Notes: generated by a model not told the origin, from the sequence alone. DNA of 64,000 nucleotides from Galeopsis tetrahit (GCA_963675135.1 OY776119.1:2294001-2358000), one strand, 5' to 3'; positions 53,306 to 64,000 are shown, numbered from the stretch's first letter. Numbers and translations are program-made.

Positions 53306-55116
53306 TGATACACGCGTTATGCAACACTAAATAAACAACCGCAAGTGTACGGTGTCTATTGTAGCGTGATAAACACGAGGTCGATCCCACGAGAAGGTTA
53401 AGCGTAAAAGTGGTAGTTTGCTAGTCGAATTCTAAATAGACGTGATCGAATAGATTGAGTGTTGAATTACCCCTAAGATTGCCTAACTATGTGTCACAAA
53501 TAGACAACGAAAGAGTAAATATAAAATCGATCAACTAATCATGCAAAGTAAGAAAACGAAAGTAAAAACGGATGAAAACTCAAAGAAGAAAGGGTGGGTT
53601 CCAAGGCGATTGTAACACTTAGATGTCCGTTTATGAATGTTATCTCGTTTAGATGGCCATTAAGTTTATCTCATATAGGGTGATCACACAAGAAGAATTA
53701 ATTAATCTCTCGATCTAATTAACCAAAGACGCAATGTAACATAGGCCTCACAAATGTTATACCGCCTAGAATAGCTCCTAGGATCATTCAAGTCCCTCTC
53801 CGATAATTAATCCTCTTTCGAGATCATAATAATACCGGGTTGCATGCTTGCATACGATTAAACGGAATAAATCTCTCGATCTTACCCCAATTAACAATGA
53901 ATTAAGCAAATCATCATGGCCAATAACAACATGCTTGACAATAGATAATTAAACATGCAAATAGGAAATAAACACCAATTAAAGCAAGAAATTACTCATA
54001 AACATCAATCCAAGTCTTACAATGCCTTAGAACCACAAATTTGTTTAGCTAATAACTAGCATAATCCAATTACAAATTCCAAATGAAATAACTAAATAAA
54101 AAGGAAAAGAAAGAGAAAGCTTAGTCTAGAATGTGGTAGGGAATGGAATTTGGGAGCTATTGCATCCTTTCTTGAGTGATTTGATGAAGAATTGATGAAG
54201 ATATGGCCAAAACACCTCCAAGTATGTGTAACTATGTGTGGATTGGGGGAGAATGTCTTGGGTTTCAAGAATGAGGCCTTATATAGTGTTGGGGTAGGGT
54301 TTAAGGATGAAAATTGCACTTAAGTCCTTGGAAATTGGACAAAATATGCAAAAGGCACCGAGAGCAGGGGTGACTAGGCCGAGTTGGGCAACTCGGCCGA
54401 GTTGGGGTGTTAAAATCGTGGGCAAAATCTTCAGAGCTCGGCCGAGTTGCCCCACTCGGCCGAGTGCAATTTGTTCCAGGACCCAACTTTTGCCTCGCGA
54501 CTCGGCCGGATCAGCTAGCTCGGCCGGATGGAAATTGGTTCCAGATTCTGCATCCTTCAGTAGCTCGGCCGAGTTGTCCAACTCGGCCGAATTGTCTCTC
54601 CAATCTTTTCCTCGCACTCGGCCGGATCAGCTAGCTCGGCCGGATTGTCTCTCCAATCTTTTCCTCGCACTCGGCCGGATCAGCTAGCTCGGCCGGATTG
54701 TCTCTCCAATCTTTTCCTCGCACTCGGCCGGATCAGCTAGCTCGGCCGGATGGAAGTTGATTCCAGAATCTACCTTGATCAGGGGCTCGGCCGAGTTGGC
54801 TAGCTCGGCCGAGTTGCTGGGCACTCCAAACTTGTTTCGTGCATATCTTTCGCCTCGGTTGTCCGATTGTCTCGATTCTTTAGGCTATTCCACTCCGATT
54901 TTCGAGACGAATCCAACCGTGCACTCCTCTTCCTGATCCAGTGAGGTATGGTTGGTGTTTTGCTCCAAATTTCATCGTATTTCCTACAAAATCGACAAAA
55001 CACAACCTTTCTCTCATTTCGGCTTAAACAATCATATTCCATGCATAAATCAATGAAATCCACATCAAAACACGCTTCACATGTGCCTCTAAAACGTGTA
55101 AATTCCACCCGAATCA
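53306..55116 (-). repeat. 3' LTR of the gag-PR element
   Basis: 1811 bp. TATA region (CACTATATAAGG on the minus strand) at 54278-54290. The upstream U3 carries ACTCGGCCGAGT palindromes and three 53-bp units with CTCGGCCGGATCAGCTAG (54601-54760). It lacks about 14 bp ('ctcgtatttctac') present in the other LTR. Confidence 0.92.
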
Positions 55117-56868
55117 AACTCCCCCGAACTTAAAATGTTGTTTGTCCTCAAACAACTAAGCACTTAAAGCAATGAGGGTGGAATGATCACAATGGAATAT
55201 TCAATGCAAATCACACATGCAAAGTAAGATGTAATGATATCTCTTTCTCCAAGTGCATTTCTTAATGAAAGTTATAGGTTCACTATTGCAATCCACATTC
55301 ATAGATCAAGGAATGCACAAGTACACAACACATTGTGATGGGAAACATAATCCAAATGCTTAAATCCTCTACTCACATGATGAAGTGTTTCTCTCAAACA
55401 CACAAACAAATTGAGGATATTAATGCACTCATCAACCAAGTCATGCTATGCAATCACCATATGCTTGCCCAACTTCTACTTTCTACACACACTCAAATGC
55501 TCAACAGTGTGATCAATAGGACTTAATCAAGGATGTAACATTGGCTCTTTGGTTAAGGTGGGGTAAATTTGGATGAAGTAACTCATAAACTAGTGGAGAG
55601 CGAGAGATAAAGACGCATAGACACATCTCAAAAACTTCTCAAGATAAAGTTACAATTGCGCGGATTGCAACTCAAAAACTCTAACTTCCACAATTTATTT
55701 GTTCTCTTTTAAGCACATTCTACACCACAAAACCATTGAACACTTTTTTTCTTTTTCAAGCTTTTGGGGCTCTTTGTCCCTCTTTTCTTTTCCTTGATTT
55801 TCTTTTCATCTTTCTCTTTTTTTTTTTTCTCAACTTCTCCAATTTCTCCTTTCACCAAAGATATTCATTCAATGCACATGTTTTCCACTTTGTCTTTTAT
55901 TCTCCACTAGATGTAGGTATCAAAGGCTCAAAAAAAGCTAAGTGGTTAACATTGTAGTTTGCCAAGAAAATGAGGGATTAAGCTCAAGGGGCTAACTACG
56001 GAAGATTACTTCGGTTTTGGGAAATTTTGGCTAAGTGACTTTTCTTAGAACAAGATGGCCTATATCACATCACATCATCTCACACAATCATGCTTTCAAA
56101 CAAGGACTTAGGCAAGTTCTAGAATCACTAGCAATAACTTAGTCCACTCTCAAATGAACTAAACCGGATTACATGCTTGATTTAAGGCTCAATTCTCACC
56201 GGTTTATTCAATAGGACTCTCACATTCATCAAATGTTCCCAAACAACAACACATCATATATCCATGCTATCCAAGATCACAAATATGAACAAAATCATGA
56301 AACTATATCCAACATCAATCATGCTTACATTCAAAGCAAATAAACATCATCACAACTACTCAACAATGGATTTCAATGACTATTCATGCTCACATTTCAC
56401 CAAATGTCCACTACCCAACATATGATCAAAACTAACTTAATCAATATAATCATGTGAAAGTCAAATGTGCGCCGGTGCAAAATGTGCACAAACGAAATGA
56501 CAAAACGGTGCAAGGGTAACAACTAGTAGAAAAATAAAAGAAAAATAACTCCCCCAAACTTAGAATTTTACTATGTATAAATTCTAAGTTTGGGGCTACA
56601 AGTTGTTACCTCCCTCCTTGTACATCCAATGCTTCTTCAAAGATCACCATTGCAACACTTGCTTCCTCCACTCCAAAGTTGGCTTTGCTTCTTCTTCATT
56701 CTCCAAGAATTGTTATCCATAGTACTCTTCATCCATACCTACAAAATAAACCAAGCTATCAACACTACTAAAGCAATAAAAACATGAAAGCAATAAAACC
56801 TTGGGTTGCCTCCCAAGAAGCGCTATTTTTAACGTCCTATGCCGGACGGTTCTTCCTTGAGGGGGATA
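55117..56868. other. Non-coding 3' part of the LTR element
   Basis: No RT/IN similarity was found in any frame. AT-rich; contains 'actcccccaaacttagaa' stretches at 56550 and 56590 that mirror one another. It replaces pol. Confidence 0.6.
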
Positions 56869-58542
56869 TCAAGTCACCCCATCATCCTCCTTGTTCTTAA
56901 CCTTCTTAGCCCATGCAACTTTCTTGAAACCATTGAAGCATCCACTAGCCACTCCATCCGGCTCTTCTATCATGTCATAGGAAGTTGATGCCTCATTCAC
57001 CCCCAAGTTCGTATAAGTAACTTTTCTTGATTTGGGGGAGTTTTTGAAGAAAACTCCCCCAAACTTGGCCTTCTTGCCCATCTTAAACTCATTGTCTTCC
57101 ATTTGGGGGTCCTCTTTCACAACATTGATCTTGGGCTCTTCTTCCACCTTATCTTCCATGAGCTTCGAATAAGGATCTCTATTGGAATACACATACTCTT
57201 CCTCCTCATCTTCATCATCACGAAATCTAACGGCCTTGTAGATGTTGAATGAGACTTTCTCCTCACCAACATGTAGTTCAAGCTCTCCGTTTCGTACGTT
57301 GATGATGGCTCCACCCGTTGCTAGGAACGGTCTTCCCAAGATCAAGGGGATTGCCCTATCTTCCTCCATATCAAGTACCACAAAATCAACCGGGAATATG
57401 AATTTCTCAACTTTGACAAGCACATCCTCAACCGTTCCCAAAGGATAAACTATGGAGCGATCCGCCAATTGAAGATTCATGGTAGTAGGCGTCAATTTTC
57501 CCAAGCCAAGTGATTCGAAAAGTGATAATGGCATGAGGTTTATGCTTGCTCCAAGATCACACAAAGCACGATAAGTTCCCTCTTTGCCAATGACACAAGG
57601 CAATGTAAATGAACCGGGATCCCTAAGCTTTGGAGGTAGCTTAGCTTGGATGATGGCACTACACTCTTCGGTGAGGTTAACGGTTTCAAATTCTACCATC
57701 CTTCTCTTGTTGGACATAATCTCTTTCAAAAACTTGGCATAATGAGGCATTTGCTCAAGGGCCTCCGCAAATGGGATGTTGATGTGTATCTTTTTGAAAA
57801 TCTCCAAGAATTTGATGAACTTTGCATCCAAACTCTTCTTCTTCATCCTTTGAGGATATGGGAGAGGCATTACATTTTTACTAAACAAGGGAGGGATTGC
57901 CTCCCCACTCTTCTTCTTCCCTTCTTTATCCTCTTTCTTCACTATCTCCTCTTGCCTTTCTTTCTCTTGTCCATCTTCTTTGTCGACATCCTCGGGTGCC
58001 CTTACCATTTCCTCCTCTTGTGGCATCTTAGGCCCATCGTAGCTCGTCCCACTTCTTAGCTTTATAGCTTTGCAATGCTCCTTGGGGTTGAGCTCCGTGT
58101 TTGAAGGAAATTGCCCCGGAGTGTGTTGACTACCAATGACATTAGAAAGTTGGCTCACTTGCTTCTCTATGGCCTTCACATTGTTTGCCACATTCTTGAT
58201 CATCTCACCATGTTCATCAATTCTTTGCCATGTCTTGTTTGCATTCTCCCTAGTTTCTCTCATGAATTTCGTGGTTTCTCCCATAAAAGCACCAAACATA
58301 TCCTCCATTGATGGCTTTGATGAAGACTCCACAATAGCTCCATCTGTCACATTGAAATTTGGAGGTGGGATGATGGCATTCCTTGTGTTGGCATAAGAGA
58401 AGTTCTCATGTTGCCTCAATCCGGGATGATATTGATTTGGATTAGGAGGTTGCCTCTCATTCCAACCTCTTTCTCGAAAATGACGATCCCTTTGATTGTT
58501 CATATAATGGGCCTCTTCATATTGATCATCACTAGGTCCCAT
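56869..58542 (-). CDS. Retroelement gag C-terminus plus aspartic protease
   Basis: 557 codons. The N-terminal part is a Gln/Asn-rich linker and coiled coil (KNVANNVKAIEKQVSQLSNV). A Lys/Glu-rich segment follows, then MPHYAKFLKEIMSNKRR. The retropepsin-like domain has the catalytic triplet as D-L-G (ALCDLGASINLMP, about residues 335-347) and the flap/end PLILGRPFLATGGAII. Athila-type elements commonly have this non-canonical D-L-G. The acidic C-terminus ends with a normal stop, and no pol follows. It starts with the ATG that overlaps the stop of the gag frame (TAATG). Confidence 0.85.
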   Translation of the reverse strand: MGPSDDQYEEAHYMNNQRDRHFRERGWNERQPPNPNQYHPGLRQHENFSYANTRNAIIPPPNFNVTDGAIVESSSKPSMEDMFGAFMGETTKFMRETRENANKTWQRIDEHGEMIKNVANNVKAIEKQVSQLSNVIGSQHTPGQFPSNTELNPKEHCKAIKLRSGTSYDGPKMPQEEEMVRAPEDVDKEDGQEKERQEEIVKKEDKEGKKKSGEAIPPLFSKNVMPLPYPQRMKKKSLDAKFIKFLEIFKKIHINIPFAEALEQMPHYAKFLKEIMSNKRRMVEFETVNLTEECSAIIQAKLPPKLRDPGSFTLPCVIGKEGTYRALCDLGASINLMPLSLFESLGLGKLTPTTMNLQLADRSIVYPLGTVEDVLVKVEKFIFPVDFVVLDMEEDRAIPLILGRPFLATGGAIINVRNGELELHVGEEKVSFNIYKAVRFRDDEDEEEEYVYSNRDPYSKLMEDKVEEEPKINVVKEDPQMEDNEFKMGKKAKFGGVFFKNSPKSRKVTYTNLGVNEASTSYDMIEEPDGVASGCFNGFKKVAWAKKVKNKEDDGVT

Positions 58543-59498
58543 TAATGACTTGGCCGCATCATCGAAGTCAACTTGTCCATCTTGTTGGATAGAGTAGCAA
58601 AATCATCCGACTCCTTAGTGGAAGCAACTTTCCGGCCTTGCCTTCTTTCGGATGGCCATTGGTGTCCATTCTTTGCCATTTCCTCTAGAAGCACATAGCC
58701 TTCATCCGTCGTCTTTCCAAGCAAAGAACCTCCACCGGCCGAGGCATCCACCATCCCTCTCGTACGGTGATCCATTCCGTTGTAGAAGTAACATATCAAT
58801 TGGTCTCTCGAGAAACCATGTTGAGGGCAACTCCTTACCAAGTCTTTAAAACGCTCCCAAGCCTCGGCTAACGACTCATCGTCATCTTGCATAAATGAAG
58901 AAATCTCTCCTCTTATCTTGATGGTCTTGCTTGGAGGAAAGTACTTCATGAGGAAAGCGTCTACAAGATCGGCCCAATTTTCGATTGTCCTTAGATCAAG
59001 AGACATGTACCATTGCTTTGCACGATCACGGAGGGAGAATGGGAACAATTGGAGACGGATGTAATCTTGAGGGACACGATTGATCTTAACCGTTCCACTT
59101 ATCTCTAAGAATTGAGATAAATGGAGGTTAGGATCCTCCTTTGACAACCCTCCAAATTGGTTGTTTTGAACCATCATGATTAGGGCCGGCTTAAGCTCAA
59201 AGTTATGAGCATCAACGGGTTCCCGACCCGCTCCTCCATAGGGCCTCGGAATTGGGCGGAAATGATCTCTTAGTACCCTTTGTGGTCGATTTCCCCCATT
59301 CCCATTCGGTTCCTCAAATCCATCAACCCCTTGATTCTCAACCTCCTCCTCGACCTCTTCTACAACCGGATTCTCTCTTCGATTCATTCTTTCCAACTCT
59401 AATCTTCTCCTTTCGGCGTTCCTTCTTCGACAATTGGCCTCAATCTCCGGATCTAAAGGTAGCACGTCTTGGTGGTTCCTCCTAGATCGTGTGATCAT
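58542..59498 (-). CDS. Retroelement gag (Retrotrans_gag)
   Basis: 318 codons. Arg/Glu-rich start MITRSRRNHQDVLPLD, then the gag core: NNQFGGLSKEDPNLHLSQFL, IRLQLFPFSLRDRAKQWY, ADLVDAFLMKYFPP and QDDDESLAEAWERFKDLVRSC. This is the capsid-like domain of plant gypsy elements. The stop overlaps the start of the gag-protease frame. This is probably a frame slip in an originally single gag-PR ORF, but it could allow re-initiation. Confidence 0.88.
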   Translation of the reverse strand: MITRSRRNHQDVLPLDPEIEANCRRRNAERRRLELERMNRRENPVVEEVEEEVENQGVDGFEEPNGNGGNRPQRVLRDHFRPIPRPYGGAGREPVDAHNFELKPALIMMVQNNQFGGLSKEDPNLHLSQFLEISGTVKINRVPQDYIRLQLFPFSLRDRAKQWYMSLDLRTIENWADLVDAFLMKYFPPSKTIKIRGEISSFMQDDDESLAEAWERFKDLVRSCPQHGFSRDQLICYFYNGMDHRTRGMVDASAGGGSLLGKTTDEGYVLLEEMAKNGHQWPSERRQGRKVASTKESDDFATLSNKMDKLTSMMRPSH

Positions 59499-59676
59499 AA
59501 ACCATGTCTATCAAAAGAACGAACAAGAGTGAGATATACAAATGAGCTCAAAGTAACAAACACAAGTATTTTTGGATTTTTGCAAATAAAGAAAGCAAGT
59601 AAATGTCTAAACTAAAACTCTCCTAGCCTACACTCTAGAGCTTATAGAAACCTCCCCGGCAACGGCGCCATAAACT
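59499..59676 (-). other. Leader of the gag-PR element with PBS-like motif
   Basis: Between the LTR and gag on the minus strand. The motif complementary to TCCCCGGCAACGGCGCCA at 59653-59670 is the usual plant gypsy leader signal. Confidence 0.75.
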
Positions 59677-61446
59677 TGATACACGCGTTATGCAACACTA
59701 AATAAACAACCGCAAGTGTACGGTGTCTATTGTAGCGTGATAAGCACGAGGTCGATCCCACGAGAAGGTTAAGCGTAAAAGTGGTAGTTTGCTAGTCGAA
59801 TTCTAAATAGACGTGATCGAATAGATTGAGTGTTGAATTACCCCTAAGATTGCCTAACTATGTGTCACAAATAGACAACGAAAGAGTAAATATAAAATCG
59901 ATCAACTAATCATGCAAAGTAAGAAAACGAAAGTAAAAACGGATGAAAACTCAAAGAAGAAAGGGTGGGTTCCAAGGCGATTGTAACACTTAGATGTCCG
60001 TTTATGAATGTTATCTCATTTAGATGGCCATTAAGTTTATCTCATATAGGGTGATCACACAAGAAGAATTAATTAATCTCTCGATCTAATTAACCAAAGA
60101 CGCAATGTAACATAGGCTCGTATTTCTACCTCACAAATGTTATACCGCCTAGAATAGCTCCTAGGATCATTCAAGTCCCTCTCCGATAATTAATCCTCTT
60201 TCGAGATCATAATAATACCGGGTTGCATGCTTGCATACGATTAAACGGAATAAATCTCTCGATCTTACCCCCAATTAACAATGAATTAAGCAAATCATCA
60301 TGGCCAATAACAACATGCTTGACAATAGATAATTAAACATGCAAATAGGAAATAAACACCAATTAAAGCAAGAAATTACTCATAAACATCAATCCAAGTC
60401 TTACAATGCCTTAGAACCACAAATTTGTTTAGCTAATAACTAGCATAATCCAATTACAAATTCCAAATGAAATAACTAAATAAAAAGGAAAAGAAAGAGA
60501 AAGCTTAGTCTAGAATGTGGTAGGGAATGGAATTTGGGAGCTATTGCATCCTTTCTTGAGTGATTTGATGAAGAATTGATGAAGATATGGCCAAAACACC
60601 TCCAAGTATGTGTAACTATGTGTGGATTGGGGGAGAATGTCTTGGGTTTCAAGAATGAGGCCTTATATAGTGTTGGGGTAGGGTTTAAGGATGAAAATTG
60701 CACTTAAGTCCTTGGAAATTGGACAAAATATGCAAAAGGCACCGAGAGCAGGGGTGACTAGGCCGAGTTGGGCAACTCGGCCGAGTTGGGGTGTTAAAAT
60801 CGTGGGCAAAATCTTCAGAGCTCGGCCGAGTTGCCCCACTCGGCCGAGTGCAATTTGTTCCAGGACCCAACTTTTGCCTGCGACTCGGCCGGATCAGCTA
60901 GCTCGGCCGGATGGAAATTGGTTCCAGATTCTGCATCCTTCAGTAGCTCGGCCGAGTTGTCCAACTCGGCCGAATTGTCTCTCCAATCTTTTCCTCGCAC
61001 TCGGCCGGATCAGCTAGCTCGGCCGGATTGTCTCTCCAATCTTTTCCTCGCACTCGGCCGGATCAGCTAGCTCGGCCGGATGGAAGTTGATTCCAGAATC
61101 TACCTTGATCAGGGGCTCGGCCGAGTTGGCTAGCTCGGCCGAGTTGCTGGGCACTCCAAACTTGTTTCGTGCATATCTTTCGCCTCGGTTGTCCGATTGT
61201 CTCGATTCTTTAGGCTATTCCACTCCGATTTTCGAGACGAATCCAACCGTGCACTCCTCTTCCTGATCCAGTGAGGTATGGTTGGTGTTTTGCTCCAAAT
61301 TTCATCGTATTTCCTACAAAATCGACAAAACACAACCTTTCTCTCATTTCGGCTTAAACAATCATATTCCATGCATAAATCAATGAAATCCACAACAAAA
61401 CACGATTCACATGTGCCTCTAAAACGTGTAAATTCCACCCGAATCA
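59677..61446 (-). repeat. 5' LTR of the gag-PR element
   Basis: 1770 bp. Same layout as the 3' LTR, with two rather than three of the 53-bp palindrome units (60984-61085) and TATA near 60665. Confidence 0.92.
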
Positions 61447-62235
61447 ATGGTTTCTTTCACTCTTCTCTCTCTATTTCCGTCTCTCCCGCGCCGATTTCTC
61501 TCCACCGTGAAGCTCCGATCCATGGCCGCCGCCCACTCTGTGCTCCTCCGGCCGACCTTCCGCTTCCATTGCCTCGTCGACGCCGTTCAGCCACAACCGT
61601 CTTCTTTTTATACAATCGTCTCCATTCTTGCTTCTCCGGCGTTTGAATAAGTGGGCCGACCACCGACATCGTCGCCGCCTCTATTGTTTTAAGAAAAAGA
61701 AGGCCGGCGACCGATCCCCGACTCCGACGTAAGTGATTTCGAGTTTAGATTGAAAAATTTTGAACTTCAAGATCGATTTTTTTTTTAATTAATTTTTTGG
61801 TTGTTTCCTTGAAGTAGACGAAGTCGCCGCCCTTCGCCGGAGACTGGAAGAAGACGAAGCCACCGTCGCTGGAGACTAGAAGAAGACGAATCTCCATCGC
61901 CATGGACTTGTACGTCGCCGGTGACTTGTACGTCGCCGGTGACTTGTACGTCGTCGGTGACTTGTTATCTTGTTTACATGCTTTTCGGTGCTTATTAATT
62001 GTATTTGAGAGATTTAATTTACAAAACTCATCGATATTAATGTCCGTTTCTTCTTTAATTTAGTATATACACCAATTTAATTTAGTTGAGTATATACACC
62101 AATTTAAGTATATACACCAATTTAATTTAGTTGTTGTTTCTTCTTTGCTAGTATATACACCAATTTAATTTATTAAAAAATGTTGCGGGTCGGGGCCTCT
62201 CCGGTCCCACCCATATTTTTTTTATTACTATTTTG
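61447..62235. other. CACTA right interior: GC-rich piece and short repeats
   Basis: 61455-61640 is GC-rich and coding-like on both strands (Ser/Pro/Arg-rich), possibly a captured exon; I cannot name it. 61905-61970 has three copies of an 18-bp unit (GACTTGTACGTCGCCGGT). 62080-62165 repeats 'agtatatacaccaattt' four times. Confidence 0.45.
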
Positions 62236-62687
62236 TTTTAGTGACGGATATTCCGTCGGTATAATGCCGACGGATATTCCGTCACTATGTGAATTTGCGA
62301 AATCAATAAATTCAAAATTAATTTAGTCGGATTTCCGTCGGTAATACCGACGGAAATTCCGACGGGAAATGGTGACCGATTATCCGACGGCATTTCCGAC
62401 GGATTTTGCCGACGGAATTTAATTTCTTTTATAATTATTTTAATTCATTCTTTCCCGACGGAATTACCGACGGAATGTTGACCCGGTTTGGTAAACGGGT
62501 TGTCTGGAATAGTCCGTCGGTATTTCCGTCGGTAATACCGACGGAATTCAAAAATTCGTCGGCAAAAAATGCCGACGCCGAAAAAGGAGACGGACAACTT
62601 TCCGTCGGTAATTCCGTCGGTAACCTCGGCGGGTGACGGATATTCCGTCGATAAATCCGTCTCTAAAACGTGTTTTTTTTTGTAGTG
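62236..62687. repeat. CACTA right sub-terminal array and terminus
   Basis: About 18 CCGACGGA/TCCGTCGG motifs in both orientations, followed by GACGGATTT complement and the TGTAGTG end. Confidence 0.85.
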
Positions 62688-62827
62688 TTAATTAGCAAAT
62701 GAATTGGAAATTATTTGATTAGTAAAAAATAATACATACAGTACATGTATGGGTGGTGTTGAGATACTGAATGATTTAGTCAACTAACCTATATAAAAAT
62801 TTTGACTTTATCAAAAAAAAATTATTA
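62688..62827 (-). repeat. Inverted third copy of the peptide-gene upstream region (right part)
   Basis: Continues 41880-42262 after the CACTA. It is the reverse complement of about 24220-24329 ('ttagcaaatgaattggaaattattt', compare 24300-24326). Confidence 0.8.
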
Positions 62828-63098
62828 CTCCCTCCGTCCCACAACTGTTTGCACACTTGCCTTATTTGTCCGTCCCACAATTGTTTGCACACCCATAAAA
62901 GGAAACTCTCTAATAAACTCCACCCTCACAATATTCACATATTTACACAAAATGCCATTACTTTTACTCTCTTTCCAATCACCTTTTTACTTTATCCATA
63001 TAACATTACAAAATTACCCCTCAACACTCCAATCATTACACTTTTTTCTTAATAAGTGTGCCCACTTAGAGGTGCAAACACTTCCGGGACGGAGGGAG
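62828..63098. mobile_element. Stowaway-like MITE
   Basis: CTCCCTCCGTCCCACAA at the left, GGGACGGAGGGAG at the right, TA on both sides, 271 bp. Confidence 0.92.
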
Positions 63099-63139
63099 TA
63101 TATTTTTTTTTTGTAATTTTTTTTATTGGTAAATTTTTT

Positions 63140-63960
63140 TTTCGAAATTGTGTGTCTTGAAAAGTGTAAGTCAATATTACTAAAATGTGTAACACAATAT
63201 TAATAAAAAGTGTAACACATTTTTTATTAAAAAGTGTAAGCCATTATAACTAGAAAGTGCAAGTTAGTACGTATAACTAGAAAGTGCAACACAATATTAT
63301 TAAAAAGTGCATGTCAATATACTTGAAAAGTGCAACACAATATTTTAATGAAAAGTGTAAGTTATTATAACTAAAAAGTGTAACAAAATACGACTAAAAG
63401 GTGTAACATAACATTACTAAAAAGTGTAAGTCACTATAACTGAACATATTGTTGGAAATTGTAGGTCACTACAACTGAAAAGTGCAACAAAATATGAGTA
63501 AAAGGTGTAGCATAACATTACTAAAAAGTGTAAGTCATAACTAAAAAAATATTGTTGAAAATTGTAAGTCACTACAACTGAAAAGTGCAACAAAATATAT
63601 CTAAAATGTGTAACATAACATCACTAACAAGTGTATGTCATTATAACTGAAATTATTATTGCAAAATAAGATGCTAAAAAATTGTAAAATGCATGTTACA
63701 TTTTTCCTTATTTTCAACATGCACTTTTATAATAAAAAAATATATATGTTTATTTTCAACATGCACTTTGCAACAAAATATATCTAAATTGTGTAACATA
63801 ACATCACTAACAAGTGTATGTCATTATAACTGAAATTATTATTGCAAAATAAGATGCTAAAAAATTGTAAAATGCATGTTACACTTTCCTTATTTTCAAC
63901 ATGCACTTTTGTCATAAAAAAAATATATGTTTATTATCAAAATGCACTTTTATAATAAAA
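63140..63960. repeat. AT-rich degenerate tandem repeat
   Basis: Many short units related to 'aaaagtgtaacacaatatta' and 'aaaagtgtaagtcaata'. A longer direct repeat pairs about 63590-63715 with about 63775-63900 ('taacataacatcactaac...atgcatgtta'). No gene. Confidence 0.7.
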
Positions 63961-64000
63961 AAGTTAGGTGTGAGAGTTGAACACTAACCTCAACGTAAAA

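Larger units (their letters stand above)
53306..61446 (-). mobile_element. Non-autonomous LTR retrotransposon with gag and protease only
   Basis: Two LTRs (53306-55116 and 59677-61446), TG...CA, with an ATGGT duplication (53301-53305 and 61447-61451). Minus-strand orientation: 5' LTR, leader with TGGCGCCGTTGCCGGGGA complement at 59652-59670, gag, protease, about 1.75 kb non-coding (55117-56868), a purine tract (complement of ACTCCCCCGAA at 55119), 3' LTR. There is no RT, RNase H or integrase. The LTRs are nearly identical except for a copy-number change and a ~14-bp deletion, so insertion is recent. It must use enzymes from a relative, probably Athila-like gypsy. Confidence 0.92.
42263..62687 (+). 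mobile_element. 20.4-kb CACTA (En/Spm) DNA transposon with nested insertions
   Basis: Left terminus CACTATAAAAAACGCGCG, right terminus the complement of CACTACAAAAAAAAACACG, then GACGGA on both. The target duplication is TTA (42260-42262 and 62688-62690). Joining the flanks recreates the sequence seen uninterrupted at 24327. Both ends carry arrays of CCGACGGA/TCCGTCGG palindromes. Inside, in order: TNPA-like gene (with a 2.2-kb insertion), GRF zinc-finger gene on the minus strand, internal motif cluster, Stowaway, TNP2-like gene, another motif cluster, an 8.1-kb LTR element, and an unidentified GC-rich part. Both transposase genes are damaged, so it is now non-autonomous. Confidence 0.95.

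Noticed and set aside
55736..55957. Phe-rich ORF in the LTR element's 3' part
   Set aside because: T-rich low complexity; not RT, RNase H or integrase.
42263..62687. Clusters of short palindromes considered as a CRISPR array
   Set aside because: Units are about 8-12 bp palindromes in both orientations with irregular spacing at the ends of a plant CACTA element; there are no uniform spacers or cas genes.

Overview
The window is nuclear DNA from a flowering plant, most likely a Lamiales (mint-order) eudicot. The signs are AT-rich intergenic DNA, spliced genes with GT/AG introns, TPS-b type terpene synthases, plant LTR retrotransposons, a Mutator-like element, Stowaway MITEs and a full-length CACTA (En/Spm) transposon. 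The order-level placement is inference from the terpene synthase character only. Most of the 64 kb is transposon-derived.

Layout. (1) 0-13 kb: a broken terpene synthase (TPS-A, minus strand, exons 4-5 and most of 6 deleted) and a second broken copy (TPS-B, plus strand, exon 1 joined to exon 6). They are divergent but separated by about 10 kb of later insertions. (2) 3.6-8.5 kb and 14.4-23.4 kb are the two arms of a large inverted repeat made of LINE and copia debris plus a 219-aa exonuclease-like gene. Arm 1 carries a Mutator-like element with a captured TBL gene fragment. Arm 2 carries a gypsy element, which itself contains a solo LTR. The loop holds a decayed copia element, TPS-B and the first exon of a MYG1 gene. 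(3) 23.9-26.6 kb: a small secreted six-cysteine peptide gene, a duplicated copy of its upstream region, a LINE tail and a solo LTR. (4) 26.9-33.3 kb: two apparently intact, head-to-head, six-exon TPS genes (TPS-C minus, TPS-D plus), with 1.29 kb between their start codons. Neither encodes a plastid transit peptide. (5) 34-42 kb: a partial LTR, a third copy of the exonuclease-like segment (with a mini-CACTA and a Stowaway inserted side by side), and a TPS 3' fragment. (6) 42,263-62,687: a 20.4-kb CACTA element with a TTA target duplication. It carries TNPA-like and TNP2-like transposase genes (both damaged), a GRF zinc-finger cargo gene, arrays of CCGACGGA/TCCGTCGG palindromes, and an inserted 8.1-kb LTR element (ATGGT duplication) that encodes only gag and protease. 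(7) 62.7-64 kb: the interrupted flank resumes, followed by a Stowaway and AT-rich repeats.

How it works together. The probably functional host genes are TPS-C, TPS-D, the secreted peptide and perhaps the exonuclease-like genes, whose catalytic set is degenerate. TPS-C and TPS-D should act in the cytosol or be dually supplied with substrate, because no transit peptide is seen. They share an inverted proximal promoter block with W-box-like TTGAC cores, which suggests co-regulation. Paralogous empty sites inside the same window let the insertion boundaries of the CACTA, MULE, gypsy, mini-CACTA and solo LTRs be read directly. All coordinates and splice sites were read by eye. No alignment or database search was run.
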